Positions 24,351 through 33,614 of a stretch of DNA of 49,987 nucleotides are shown piece after piece (within the stretch, counting starts at the first letter, position 1; each line of letters begins with the position of its first letter). The DNA is from CAYNTG01 sp964400105 (GTDB lineage: Bacteria > UBP14 > UBA6098). Under the pieces are notes generated by a model. The model saw only the letters and a list, made by a program, of their open reading frames with translations. It did not search any database and had not been told where the DNA came from. The DNA is taken from positions 1 to 49,987 of the forward strand of contig CAYNTG010000006.1 of NCBI GenBank assembly GCA_964400105.1, written 5' to 3'. The position numbers and the translations under genes are program-made.

Positions 24351-24593
24351 CTATTTACTTACTTTCATTGAATGAGTATCGAACCGGAGTTTAGGGAACG
24401 GTTTAAGCCCCAAAAGCCGCGATAACAAAGCCTCGGCCTCATCCCTCGTGGGCGCTTTGACAATAACTTTCACCGTCGCAACGAATGCCTTATTTCTCCA
24501 ATAATACTTACTCCTTCGCGTTTTTGGAAGCTGAAAATTAAGATAACGCAGAAAATGAACGTGACAGACTCGATGAAGCGCATCGAGAAACAT
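24351..24593 (-). CDS. Doubtful small protein
   Basis: An 80-codon frame from an ATG with AGGGAG almost touching it. The C-terminal half (VATVKVIVKAPTRDEAEALLSRLLGLKPFP) looks like genuine protein, with a strand-helix pattern; the N-terminal half is Arg/His/Leu-rich and less convincing. No family is recognised. It could be a small real gene or the tail of a decayed one, like the other remnants in these gaps. Confidence 0.3.
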   Translation of the reverse strand: MFLDALHRVCHVHFLRYLNFQLPKTRRSKYYWRNKAFVATVKVIVKAPTRDEAEALLSRLLGLKPFPKLRFDTHSMKVSK

Positions 24594-24677
24594 CTCCCTG
24601 ACAGGCTTTGCAGCATTTTCCTCTCCCAAAATCGGTGGTTATGCCGCGAACTTCACCGGGAATGATTTCGGAAATAA

Positions 24678-24719
24678 GTAGCGTGCTACGCCCGCAGGTC
24701 GAGCACGCTCGATCCCTAC
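24678..24719. repeat. GTAG...CTAC palindromic element
   Basis: Starts GTAGC-GT-GCTAC and ends TCGAGC-AC-GCTCGA-TCCCTAC: two inverted repeats with 2-base loops inside GTAG/CTAC ends. This is the same architecture as the element inside the CotH gene at 40982-41046. Confidence 0.5.
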
Positions 24720-24778
24720 GAAAAGACGAAAACCTATTACCCATTACCCAATACCTCCCCCTTCCAGCGCCAGCCTCA

Positions 24779-24816
24779 AATAAGAATGGTCGCGGAGAAC
24801 CGCGACCATTCTTATT
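24779..24816 (-). terminator. Perfect 17-bp hairpin after the giant secreted protein gene
   Basis: AATAAGAATGGTCGCGG pairs perfectly with CCGCGACCATTCTTATT around a 4-base loop. It begins 24 bases past the stop of the 2216-residue gene (24840). There is no long T tract, so it may act as a stabilising 3' end or a bidirectional terminator. The arm CCGCGACCATTCT recurs near 49240. Confidence 0.65.
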
Positions 24817-24839
24817 TAGAAAATGTTAGGCGTCTGATC

Positions 24840-27800
24840 TTATTTAATCAGGATCATCTTGCCGCGAAGGTCGCGGTCATCGACATGGATGTTATACATA
24901 TAGACGCCGCTCGGCGAATGCTCGCCAGCAAAATCGCGGCCATCCCAAACGACGGAGTGGTAGCCTGCGTCGAATGTTCCGTCAGCGATAACCGCCACGC
25001 GCCTTCCGAGGATATCCTCGACCGTGATTCGGATGTCCATCTTCTTCGGCAAACCGAAATTCACCGAAGCTTTCGCGTTGAACGGGTTCGGCGAGACGCC
25101 GATTAGCTCGATCTCGGTCGGAATCGGTCGTTCGCCGATATAGGTGCATGGAGGTTCGGGAGGAGTGCCGTAATCGCTGAGCTCCTCGAAATCCGGCCTC
25201 GCAAATCTCGACGAAACGTCCCCCGATTCGAGATTCAACTGGGCAAATCTCGAGCTGACGATCCAGTAACCACACCCCTCTTCGAGTGAACCGGTCGTGA
25301 AATAATTATAGGTCGAAACGTCGTAACCGAACGCTCCGGGGATCACCGAACCGTCTGGGTCGTCGTCCGGGTCGAATATCTGGCTTCCGCCAGACGGCGA
25401 GCCGATCTGGTTCCAGCCAACATAAACTGGAATCGTAAGATCGTTGTCCGGGTAAAGCGGAATCGTCAATGTCGTGTCGTGCATGGAAAGAACGAAATAG
25501 CCGTAGCCCGGATCGATGATTACCGGTTCCTCGTATATCCCGGAGAGCGTGTTATACCGATAGACATCGAGACCCGCGAAAACCGCCTCCGCCGACTCGT
25601 CAATCGGAAGCCCGACAATGCTAACCATATTCCAACCGCGCGAAAGCTCGACATCGAATTCCTCGACATTATCGTCCAAAGGATCGGTCGGATCGGTATG
25701 ATTCTGAGCCTCGTCGCCGTCGGAAGCGCCGCCGCCATCGGTATCGACGATGAGCGGATTCGTCCGAAAAACGAACTCGTTATAATCGGAAAGATCGTCG
25801 CTGTCGGCATCGCTGGCGACCGGGTCGGGAAGGATTCCACCGAAATAGAACTCCTCCCAATCGTCCGGGATACGATTGCCGTCCTCGTCGATATCGGACA
25901 GAGGATCGAGCATCGTGTCGGCATATTCGTAGTAGTCGCCGATCCTGTCGTCGTCTGTATCGGCGTTGTTCGGCGCGGTGCCGATAGTATATTCATGTAG
26001 ATTGATGAGAAGATCGTCATCCGGGTCGTCCGCTCCGTTGTAAGATTCGATATTTCCAAAATAGAATATCTCCCACCAATCTGGAAGCCCGTCGAAATCG
26101 GAATCGGCGATGTCGTAGAAGTTCACCGTCATCTCGTCGGGCACGCTCATGTTGAGCAGGCTATCGACCGCGATTATACCCATATGATAGGTCACTCCGG
26201 GGTTCAAACTCGAAACTCTGTAACTCACCGAATCGGGCGGAAGATCGATGACGAACATCTCATCCCCATCGTAAAGCCCGACGGAAAGGCGATAGAAGCG
26301 GACGTCGGTGTCGCTGCAAAGCCACCCGATATCGACATAGCCGTTTGGAATATCCATCGTCGGTGTGCCGAATGCGATCGATGGCGGAGTTATGTCGTAA
26401 TCGCCTGCAAAACCGCCGGTCAAACCGAACTGCGCGATCGCGCTTTCGTTGTCGGAGTTGTCGTAGGCCGAAACGCCGAACACGATGCCGACCGTATCCT
26501 GAATATTCCATTTCCAATCCAGAATCTGCGCGCGCGGGAGATCGCCGACATCGACCGTATCCCACCAAACGATGCTCATCGTCAAGTCGAAAGCGCCCTT
26601 ATAGAATCGATATCCGAGGAGGTCCGGCTCGTCGTTCATCCGCCATGCCGCCTTGATAACCGAATCGGAGACGGTCGCAACGGCTCCCGTCGGAGCGGAC
26701 GGCGCAACGAGATCGACTGGAGCGACTACGAGATCGATCGTGTCAGATGCCAAAACGATCGCGCCGTCGTTATCCTGAATCATCACGTAGATATAGTATT
26801 CGCCTTCGGAAAGGCCGAGCGCCGCCGGATCGGCTGAGGCAAATGTGTATGACGTGTCGATCGGCGAATAGATATGCTCGTCGATAACCATGCCGATATT
26901 CTGGAACTCGCCCGCGCGAACGCGATCGATATATCTTGTTATCCTGATGGAATCGGTGCTGCCAAATCCGCTCATCGAGAGATACGTTCCGGTTCCGGTC
27001 AAGCTCGCGATCTTGGGATTGTAGAATCCCTTGATCTGGAAACCGTAGCTGTCGTCCCCGGCTTCGAGGCTGTCGAGCGACGCCGTCCACGCGCCCGGCT
27101 CGGAGCCGCGAACTATATAACCCATATAGTGATTGCCGTCATCCTCGGTCTGCTCGAAATAGTAGCAAGTGGCGAGGCTGTCGGTCGTCGAGCAGCTATC
27201 GGGTGTGATTATTGTGCCACCCGGTCTGAGAATCGTGAATTCCGCCGACTCGCTTATGCTCGTCCTTGCGATGAAGAGATTGATATCGCTATCGACTATA
27301 TCATAGATATTCTCGACCGATGCCGGAGAAGCCGGACGTGCGAACCTGCGCGATGTGCGCGGCTGGTATTGCTCGGAGGCCGAATTCACGAGAAAACGAC
27401 CGTCGATGTATGCGATCTGCGGCTCGATTCCGAAGGGCTTCCATTCGAGAACGCCCTTCGCACCCCAATGACCACCCATATCGCTCGGAAGCCTGAACTC
27501 ACCGAAGTATGCGTGCGCGCCGACGCTGATGGTGCTCGTCGGGCATAGCCAGAAAATGGCGTTGTGCTTTAGACTCGCCGTAACACCGCCATGACCCACG
27601 AAATGAATCCCGTCGCCGGCGTGTGTCGTCCAAACATGCGCATCGATCTGACCCTCGATAGAAACGGCGGAGGAAATCCCTGCAGTGATCGAAGCCTCGC
27701 CGCGAACCCCCCATCCACCACCGACGTCCCTCGAACGATATTCGAGCAAGCCGTGCCCGCGCACCAAATTGCGGATGAATCTGACATCGCCGTCGAGGCG

Positions 27801-30800
27801 ATATATATCAGCGCCAAAATCGAGATAGACGCTCGGCGTCATCGTCATAATCCCGCCGACCAGAGGCAGCGACGGCCCACCCTTTAGATCGCAACCGAAT
27901 TCGACATAGAGCGACTCTATCCCCGCCGTTATATGGCCGACCTCGCCATCGACTCCGGTCAGGAAAAATCCCGTTGTGCCGAGCGGAACGCCCGGCGAAG
28001 CGCCGTGATATCCGAGACCAACGCGATCCCAACCACGCTCATTGAACGCCAACGAAACTCGAATATACGCGCCGCTTCCGGCCCAATCGGGCATCAATCC
28101 CTTATATCCAAACTTCCCCTCGCCGGCGACCTTTGTCAGGCGTCCGTCTCGAATTCCAAGCTCGCCTTTGACACCCTTTATCGTTAAAGGATTAGCCTCG
28201 CCGAGGAATTTCATGTCCGGGATCGTGAACTTGACATCGAGGCTTTTAAGCTGTCCCTCGACGATTGCGAGAGATTTCGCGTCAATCTTGAACCATTCGC
28301 CCCTGCCTGTGTGAAGGCTGTCATATCCACTCGAATCTTTCTCCAGCCATGCCGAAACCTTTGGAACAAGATGGCGAGATATGCTTGCCTTGAGCCTGCC
28401 CGCCTCGATAGTGTCGTGATCCTCGGAGATATAGACATCCTCGAAAAGCAGCTCGAACGCCCCGTCGAAAAGCGTAACGCCGAAATCGCTAAGCTCGTAG
28501 GAAACATCGCCGTTTGCATGGGCGGTGCGGGCTACGCCGATCTCCGCGATAGTCGTCGTGGAATCCTTAAGCTTAAGGACGCCGCGAACCTTCCACCAAC
28601 CGGCGGGGATGTCGATAGTAATCGGCGGCACCGTGATGTCGAGATCGAATGGAAGCTTCAAAAGCGAATCGGGCAGCACATTGATATCCGCTAACGATGG
28701 ATGGCTGGTGATTTTGCCGCTACTCGTGCTCAGACTGAACCCGCCCGCCATCATCGTGATGCTCGAACTGTCGTCGTTGTGGAATTTGCACAGGCCGGTA
28801 CCCGCATTGCTCGAAAGGTCGATGAAGGCGATGCCTCCGACCTCTTCGAGCGTTAAGACCGTATCGTCGTCGCTGTCGAGGAAAGTCACGTGGCCCTCCG
28901 CGCGCGTCGATGTCAGTATATCGGCGCAGAGCGTCCAATCGCCGTAATCCGTGCAAGCGGAAGAGGAGTATCCCTTTCCGGAGATCGGGATCGCATGGCT
29001 CGAAACCTCCGTATAAACATTCATGGTTCCATAAAAACTGCCGGTGACGGTCGGGCAGAACTCCATCTCGTGCCAGATCGACCCACCCGGTCGAATCGGC
29101 TCCGGCGCAAAGGAGGGAAAGCTGAAGCACGGATCGCCGTCGATCCTGAGCGAATCGATCCACACCGTATCGGCCGAATTATTATAGACATATACACGCC
29201 TCGTTGCGCACTCGCTAACCCTGACCGAGTCGAAGTCCCACTCGACAGGCGAAACGGATACGCTGTCCGAAACACCCGAGGCGATGCCGACACCAGATAG
29301 ATCGACGGTCAATATCGGATGAGCGTCGTCGTTCGTCTCAAAAGACAGGGTGGTCGAATATGGAATTTCGGCGGTCGGAGAAAAGAACACGCTCAGAACA
29401 TAATCGTCGGATGGCGCGACACTGAAACTATCCGGGGATGTAAAACTGAAAGCTGGCTCGGTTATCGCATCGGGATAAACCCATAACATGCCAGTTCCGG
29501 TATTCGAGATTGTGACATTCCTAACGGCATAGCCCCCGACGCCGACTGAATCGAAATCGATATCTGTCGGTGATATAGCCGCCACCGGTTCGGTCACGGC
29601 ATACACACGGACGAGACTCGTCGCCGTATCGCTGTTGCCACATGAGTTTGCCGCGATATGCGCAACCGTGAACACTCCAACAGAATCGAATGTATGAACC
29701 GGATTCGGTCCGCTTGCTGAAGGACTGCCATCGCCGAAATCCCAATAATAGCTCGAAACGCCGCCGGTCGAAGTGCTGCCGAAGTTCACTATGAAAGGCA
29801 CATCGCCGCTGCCGGACGGCAACATCGTAAAGCTCGCATCGACATCGGGACAGGTAACATGAATAACCCCGGTCTCGATATCGCTGCCGCATTCGTTCGT
29901 TGCGGTGAGAATAACCGTGAAATCTCCGCCATCGGTGTATGTATGGCCTGGATCGGTCGCGGCGCTGTGTGCGCTGCCATCGCCGAAATCCCAATCGAGC
30001 GAAGTGGCGCCCTCCGATTCATCGGTGAAATGAATCGTCAAAGGTGCATCTCCGGAAAGTGTATCTGCGGAGAAATCCGCCACTGGTTCGGGGCAGCAAT
30101 CCGAGTCGAATTCGATATCGAAATCGGTCGGCGTATAGCGGTTCGTCCAAACAACTCCGGGACAAGGACTTCCCGGCGAGCCTTCGATAATAACGACATC
30201 CGGAGCCAGAGCCTCGCACGTCGCGCCGTCAGAAACGACTTTGCTTAAACCAAAATAAGACAGATCGCTATTCCAGCGCGCAAAGCGCGTTTCGCCAGCT
30301 CGATGAAAAGCCGCAAATATCGCCTCATCCCCGGCCGTAATGGCAGGTAAGGTCTCTTTGTATGTTGACATCGAAAGGGCGTTCCCGGTCGAGAAATCCG
30401 CTCCGCGATTTGAACTATTCGAGTAATAGACATCGTGGTCGCTGGCGCTATAGGCATAAGCATAGACCACGACAACGGTGCTTTCGCCATCGGCGGCGAC
30501 CTGCGGGAAGTAATCCTTATGCGTAGTCGAAACAGTAAGTGGCGCGCTCCACGAAGCACCGAAATCGGTGCTTCTGATGAAACGAATATCGCCATTATCG
30601 TCGTCCGTCTGCGTGACGGCATAAACGGCCCATCCACCGCCGCAGGTCACATCGGTCTCGATAGCGCCCGAGGCATCGATGTTTTGCGTCGTCCATGTCA
30701 CACCGAAATCGGTCGATTTCGCCATGTAAAAATCCGTTCGGAGAAGGCTGCTACGGATATATCCGATATAGATGTTGTAAAGTGAAAAATCCTCGACGCA

Positions 30801-31490
30801 GATCGACGGGGAGTATTTGCTTATGAGGCTCGATCCATCCACGATGAGCGACGTCGCGCCTGTTCCATCGAAAGCGAACTTGCAAAACTCGACCCTTGCA
30901 TCGCCATCCGATGTATTGCGCGATTCGAAGGCGATGAGAACCCAATCCTGCGCACCCTCTCCGATTGCGATTCTCGCCCTGGAGATGTTTCTCGATACGT
31001 TCGACAGATTAACCAGCGGGCTCCATGTTGTGCCGCCGTTAGTCGATTTTTTCACAACGAGATATGGATTGTCTGAAACGGTGCCACCCTCGACCTCATA
31101 GACGCAGAACATTTCGCCGGTCGAAGCCGTGGCAATCCTCGGATTCTTCTCGATAAACGCGCCCGCCGCGACGAATATGTCCGAGCCGAAATCGGCGGGG
31201 CGCATCCGCACCGCCGTTGCCAGCTCGACGACCGTCGATGACGGCGTTCCCATCGGGACATCCTCCGTCGATGGAAGCGAAATTGAAGCATCGAGCGCAC
31301 TCGCCATCTCAAAATCGCCGTCCAATTTGGCGCGATGTAGGTTTCGAACCGCGTTGGCGCGAACCGGGCCGACCGGCGCAAATGTAAGATTCGCCGAACC
31401 AACCGGAACGACCGGCTTCTCTCCGACCGCCATAACGGCCGAAATCAGAACGACCACCGAAATTACCGTGAATAAAATCGAACGTTTCAT
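24840..31490 (-). CDS. Giant secreted multidomain protein with sialidase-like, PKD, Hydin-like, FN3 and C-terminal sorting domains
   Basis: A 2216-residue exported protein with a signal peptide at 1-21 (MKRSILFTVISVVVLISAVMA). Residues about 105-460 hold repeated BNR/sialidase-like blades (STNGGTTWSPLV, STDFGVTWTTQN, STDFGASWSAPL). Two PKD domains follow at about 466-547 and 548-630 (YYWDFGDGSPS), then two ASPM/SPD-2/Hydin-like beta domains (about 637-737 and 745-842). From about 850 to 1400 is a long beta-rich region I cannot assign, and FN3-like modules come later (APSAPTGAVATVSDSVIKAAW). Residues about 1796-1940 are calcium-binding thrombospondin-3-like DxDxDG repeats, 1951-2090 a GWN beta module, and 2119-2216 a FlgD/type IX-like C-terminal domain (SPNPFN ... 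WDGRDFAGEHSPSGVYMYNI). It probably lies on the cell surface. GGGAG precedes the ATG. Confidence 0.9.
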   Translation of the reverse strand: MKRSILFTVISVVVLISAVMAVGEKPVVPVGSANLTFAPVGPVRANAVRNLHRAKLDGDFEMASALDASISLPSTEDVPMGTPSSTVVELATAVRMRPADFGSDIFVAAGAFIEKNPRIATASTGEMFCVYEVEGGTVSDNPYLVVKKSTNGGTTWSPLVNLSNVSRNISRARIAIGEGAQDWVLIAFESRNTSDGDARVEFCKFAFDGTGATSLIVDGSSLISKYSPSICVEDFSLYNIYIGYIRSSLLRTDFYMAKSTDFGVTWTTQNIDASGAIETDVTCGGGWAVYAVTQTDDDNGDIRFIRSTDFGASWSAPLTVSTTHKDYFPQVAADGESTVVVVYAYAYSASDHDVYYSNSSNRGADFSTGNALSMSTYKETLPAITAGDEAIFAAFHRAGETRFARWNSDLSYFGLSKVVSDGATCEALAPDVVIIEGSPGSPCPGVVWTNRYTPTDFDIEFDSDCCPEPVADFSADTLSGDAPLTIHFTDESEGATSLDWDFGDGSAHSAATDPGHTYTDGGDFTVILTATNECGSDIETGVIHVTCPDVDASFTMLPSGSGDVPFIVNFGSTSTGGVSSYYWDFGDGSPSASGPNPVHTFDSVGVFTVAHIAANSCGNSDTATSLVRVYAVTEPVAAISPTDIDFDSVGVGGYAVRNVTISNTGTGMLWVYPDAITEPAFSFTSPDSFSVAPSDDYVLSVFFSPTAEIPYSTTLSFETNDDAHPILTVDLSGVGIASGVSDSVSVSPVEWDFDSVRVSECATRRVYVYNNSADTVWIDSLRIDGDPCFSFPSFAPEPIRPGGSIWHEMEFCPTVTGSFYGTMNVYTEVSSHAIPISGKGYSSSACTDYGDWTLCADILTSTRAEGHVTFLDSDDDTVLTLEEVGGIAFIDLSSNAGTGLCKFHNDDSSSITMMAGGFSLSTSSGKITSHPSLADINVLPDSLLKLPFDLDITVPPITIDIPAGWWKVRGVLKLKDSTTTIAEIGVARTAHANGDVSYELSDFGVTLFDGAFELLFEDVYISEDHDTIEAGRLKASISRHLVPKVSAWLEKDSSGYDSLHTGRGEWFKIDAKSLAIVEGQLKSLDVKFTIPDMKFLGEANPLTIKGVKGELGIRDGRLTKVAGEGKFGYKGLMPDWAGSGAYIRVSLAFNERGWDRVGLGYHGASPGVPLGTTGFFLTGVDGEVGHITAGIESLYVEFGCDLKGGPSLPLVGGIMTMTPSVYLDFGADIYRLDGDVRFIRNLVRGHGLLEYRSRDVGGGWGVRGEASITAGISSAVSIEGQIDAHVWTTHAGDGIHFVGHGGVTASLKHNAIFWLCPTSTISVGAHAYFGEFRLPSDMGGHWGAKGVLEWKPFGIEPQIAYIDGRFLVNSASEQYQPRTSRRFARPASPASVENIYDIVDSDINLFIARTSISESAEFTILRPGGTIITPDSCSTTDSLATCYYFEQTEDDGNHYMGYIVRGSEPGAWTASLDSLEAGDDSYGFQIKGFYNPKIASLTGTGTYLSMSGFGSTDSIRITRYIDRVRAGEFQNIGMVIDEHIYSPIDTSYTFASADPAALGLSEGEYYIYVMIQDNDGAIVLASDTIDLVVAPVDLVAPSAPTGAVATVSDSVIKAAWRMNDEPDLLGYRFYKGAFDLTMSIVWWDTVDVGDLPRAQILDWKWNIQDTVGIVFGVSAYDNSDNESAIAQFGLTGGFAGDYDITPPSIAFGTPTMDIPNGYVDIGWLCSDTDVRFYRLSVGLYDGDEMFVIDLPPDSVSYRVSSLNPGVTYHMGIIAVDSLLNMSVPDEMTVNFYDIADSDFDGLPDWWEIFYFGNIESYNGADDPDDDLLINLHEYTIGTAPNNADTDDDRIGDYYEYADTMLDPLSDIDEDGNRIPDDWEEFYFGGILPDPVASDADSDDLSDYNEFVFRTNPLIVDTDGGGASDGDEAQNHTDPTDPLDDNVEEFDVELSRGWNMVSIVGLPIDESAEAVFAGLDVYRYNTLSGIYEEPVIIDPGYGYFVLSMHDTTLTIPLYPDNDLTIPVYVGWNQIGSPSGGSQIFDPDDDPDGSVIPGAFGYDVSTYNYFTTGSLEEGCGYWIVSSRFAQLNLESGDVSSRFARPDFEELSDYGTPPEPPCTYIGERPIPTEIELIGVSPNPFNAKASVNFGLPKKMDIRITVEDILGRRVAVIADGTFDAGYHSVVWDGRDFAGEHSPSGVYMYNIHVDDRDLRGKMILIK

Positions 31491-31710
31491 GTCTTACTCC
31501 CTATGGCCGGTGGCACACCAAATCTTTCGCCACGGCTTTCTTGTTTATTGAAAAAAATATGATAATCACCTTTACAATACACTTAATACAATCAATTAGT
31601 ATAATACATAGATTTCGGTATAGCAAATAAAAAGGTGATGTAATTTCAAAATTCAAGGTAAGGGCCGAGCGTGTTGAATTGAATGAAATCTGCGAGGCTC
31701 GGCCAGTTTT

Positions 31711-31759
31711 GTAGAGACGCAACATGTGACCGAAGAAACCTGCATGGCTACGTTTCTAC
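31711..31759. repeat. GTAGAGACG...CGTTTCTAC inverted-repeat element
   Basis: Ends are GTAGAGACG and CGTTTCTAC, imperfect inverses of each other, with the complementarity continuing inward to CATG. Its left arm matches the reverse complement of bases 1-26 at 23 of 26 positions, so at least two copies are in the window. Confidence 0.6.
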
Positions 31760-31831
31760 GGGAAATGCCGCAATTATCGTTTGCAATCCGTCGTTTCGAC
31801 TTCGCTCAACGACCGCGCGTTCCCTGAGCAG

Positions 31832-31854
31832 AGGCGACGCCTGCCTCGACCCTA
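31832..31854. repeat. GTAGGGTCGAGG-type palindromic element
   Basis: The reverse complement reads GTAGGGTCGAGGCAGGCGTC and so on. It shares GTAGGGTCGAGGC exactly with one end, and AGGCGTCGCC with the other end, of the element inside the CotH gene (40982-41046). Confidence 0.6.
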
Positions 31855-31987
31855 CGGTATTTGTCAACAGTGGAAAGTGAATTTTCATGACTATTGCGTT
31901 CTATGCCCGCTTGCATTTTCACTGTGTATTATTAGAATTAATATCAAATCTGTATATCTTGTAATGATATGCCACACGGAGGATAAA

Positions 31988-33016
31988 ATGCCGCTTAACG
32001 AAAACGAACTGTTTGCCCGCGCTCGAAGGCTCCACGATAAAGCGCCGCTTATCGATCTTCACGCCGACACGTTCTCGATGACCAAGGCCGCATCGAGATT
32101 CGTCGAAGGCTCATCGAAGGTCCATCTCGATCTCCCGCGAATGATCGAGATCGGCATATGGGCGGAGGCCTTTAGCCTTTTCGTCTATCCGAAATGGGGC
32201 AAATCGCCGGACAAATGGTTCGAAATCGCCGTGAAAGAACTCGATGCTATCCATGCGGCTATAGAGAATTCCGGCGGCAAGCTCGCTCTCGCCACCGATT
32301 CCGCCGCTATCCGCGAGAACCTTTCGCGCGGCGCGGTCAGCGCGATTATCGAGATCGAAGGCCTGCACCCGCTCGCAGGCGACCTGTCAAAAATCGAATG
32401 GTTTTTCGAGCGCGGGGTGCGCATCTTCACGCTCACATGGAACAACTCGAATCCGTGGGCGACATCGTGCATGGATAAAAATTCACACGAAAACGGCCTC
32501 TCCGATGCCGGCCGCGAGGCTATCTCGGAGATAAACCGCCTCGGTGGTTTCGTCGATTTCTCGCACTCCGGCGAACGGACATTCTGGGAAACACTCGATA
32601 TTCTCGATACGCCGCCGATATGCACGCATTCGTGTTGCATGGAATTGAAACACTCGCCGCGCAACCTCACAGACGAGCAGATAAAAGCGATTATCGACAA
32701 AGGCGGCATCGTCGGGATAAATTTTTATCCGGGATTCATCTCCAATAAGGAGATCCCCGATGTCGGAGTCGCCGATCTTGTGAATCACATCGACCACATC
32801 GTCGCGCTTGGTGGCGAGGATATTCTCGCGCTCGGCTCCGATTTCGACGGCGTCAGCAACCTTCCATCGGAGATAACCGATTGCACAGGAATCATCGAGA
32901 TCACAGTCGAGCTTTTAAGGCGCGACTATTCGGACGATCTTATATTAAAAATCCTCGGCGGGAATTTCCTGCGGGGTTTCGAGCGGTCGCCGGCCGGGCC
33001 TCAGCCGACTTGCTAA
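31988..33016 (+). CDS. Membrane dipeptidase (peptidase family M19)
   Basis: Zinc dipeptidase of the renal-dipeptidase family, 342 residues from the ATG at 31988; GGAGGA lies just upstream, which decides this start over longer in-frame ones. The metal-binding HADTF motif (LIDLHADTFSM) is at about residue 27. EIEGLHPL carries the bridging Glu, TLTWNNSNPWA is the family's TLTHxxxN segment, and VDFSHSGERTFWETLDI and CTHSCCMEL give the later His ligands. SDFDGVSNLP fits the substrate pocket. There is no signal peptide, so it is probably cytoplasmic and cleaves dipeptides, including those with D-residues. Confidence 0.93.
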   Translation: MPLNENELFARARRLHDKAPLIDLHADTFSMTKAASRFVEGSSKVHLDLPRMIEIGIWAEAFSLFVYPKWGKSPDKWFEIAVKELDAIHAAIENSGGKLALATDSAAIRENLSRGAVSAIIEIEGLHPLAGDLSKIEWFFERGVRIFTLTWNNSNPWATSCMDKNSHENGLSDAGREAISEINRLGGFVDFSHSGERTFWETLDILDTPPICTHSCCMELKHSPRNLTDEQIKAIIDKGGIVGINFYPGFISNKEIPDVGVADLVNHIDHIVALGGEDILALGSDFDGVSNLPSEITDCTGIIEITVELLRRDYSDDLILKILGGNFLRGFERSPAGPQPTC

Positions 33017-33042
33017 ACTCCACGGGATTTGCTCCGTGAATA

Positions 33043-33165
33043 GTTGATTAGCGCAAAATTGTTTTTGAATGTGATAATCGCACACGCGCTAAGTCCACCG
33101 GATACAATTACTTACAAAAACAGCAGTCAACTTAAACTTTTCAAATCTTTGGGACAGTAGTTATT
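33043..33165 (+). mobile_element. Right-end remnant of an IS4-like insertion sequence
   Basis: Codons from 33044 read LISAKLFLNVIIAHALSPP and continue to QLKLFKSLGQ, with a TAG stop at 33158-33160: the last 38 codons of a transposase. The stop lies inside TTGGGACAGTAGTTATT (33149-33165), the right terminal inverted repeat. The first 51 bases match 49146-49196 at 48 positions in the same reading frame, and the inverted repeat matches 48991-49005 at 15 of 15. The rest of the element is missing. Confidence 0.75.
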
Positions 33166-33566
33166 CCAAGATGTCGATCCAGCCGTGGCGTTTGTCCGTG
33201 CGGCTTTTCTACATCACTCCCGCATAGGCACGTTCGTTTGTCTTTACAACCCCTCGCTCGATATACATTTCATCCTATTTCGACCAAACACAATCTCTGG
33301 ATATAATGCGCAGACTCGCGGTCGAGGAGGGCATTTTCGCAGGGATCTCTTCCGGCGAAACGCTTGCGGCCACTATCGAGGTTGCCGAAAAACTCGGCAC
33401 GGGGAAGACTATCGTCACGATTTTCCCGGATGGCGGCGCCAAATATATATCCACCGCGCTTTTCTCGTCATAAGAGCAAAAAACTGAACTGGTCAACCAT
33501 CCTGATGGGTTTCCTTCGGATATCTGTTGTCCTATACTGTTCCCGTTCGGGCAGATCGATATTGAC
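33166..33566. other. Non-coding stretch with a gene remnant
   Basis: Between the IS remnant and the response-regulator promoter, the only recognisable content is the cysteine synthase tail at 33306-33473. I see no intact gene. Confidence 0.55.
33306..33473 (+). pseudogene. 3' remnant of a cysteine synthase (CysK/CysM) gene
   Basis: A 55-codon frame reads MRRLAVEEGIFAGISSGET, then KTIVTIFPDGGAKYISTALF before a TAA. This aligns with the C-terminal part of PLP-dependent cysteine synthases (RRLAEEEGI..GISSGAA, then a glycine-serine-rich PLP-phosphate region and GERYLSTALF). The N-terminal 80 percent, with the catalytic lysine, is absent. Upstream codons in frame show no further similarity, so it is a truncated gene. 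Confidence 0.75.
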
Positions 33567-33594
33567 TTGCGAACTTTTTACATTTGTTTATAAT
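33567..33594 (+). promoter_or_regulatory. Promoter of the response-regulator gene
   Basis: -35 TTGCGA (33567-33572), a 16-bp spacer and a perfect -10 TATAAT (33589-33594). Initiation near 33601 leaves a very short leader before the ATG at 33615, with GAGG 7 bases upstream of that ATG. Confidence 0.55.
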
Positions 33595-33614
33595 TGGGAA
33601 AACGAGGTTATGGA

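Larger units (their letters stand above)
24076..24839. other. Repeat-rich intergenic region
   Basis: This 764-base stretch lies between two minus-strand genes. It contains one doubtful small open frame (24351-24593), two palindromes with 2-base loops (GTAGC-GT-GCTAC at 24678-24689 and TCGAGC-AC-GCTCGA at 24699-24712) ending in CCCTAC, and a terminator hairpin at 24779-24816. Nothing else is convincing. Confidence 0.6.
31491..31987. other. Divergent intergenic region with repeat elements
   Basis: This lies between the giant gene (minus) and the dipeptidase gene (plus). The left part is AT-rich and must hold the giant gene's promoter, though no clean -35/-10 pair stands out. The middle holds two GTAG-type repeat elements. 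The right part is AT-rich and ends in the dipeptidase ribosome-binding site (GGAGGA). I see no gene. Confidence 0.6.

Noticed and set aside
24538..24744. 68-codon minus-strand frame rich in Cys, Arg and Ser
   Set aside because: Overlaps the GTAG palindromic element and another frame; composition is that of translated repeat.
25195..25265. SSRFA... repeated twice near the end of the giant protein, considered as a tandem duplication
   Set aside because: Only the five-residue SSRFA and scattered positions agree; too little for a repeat claim.
31500..31560. Stem-rich leader upstream of the giant gene (GTGGC...GCCAC, GGCC), considered as a riboswitch
   Set aside because: It lacks the conserved core of any riboswitch class I can recall (c-di-GMP, cobalamin, SAM and fluoride were considered).
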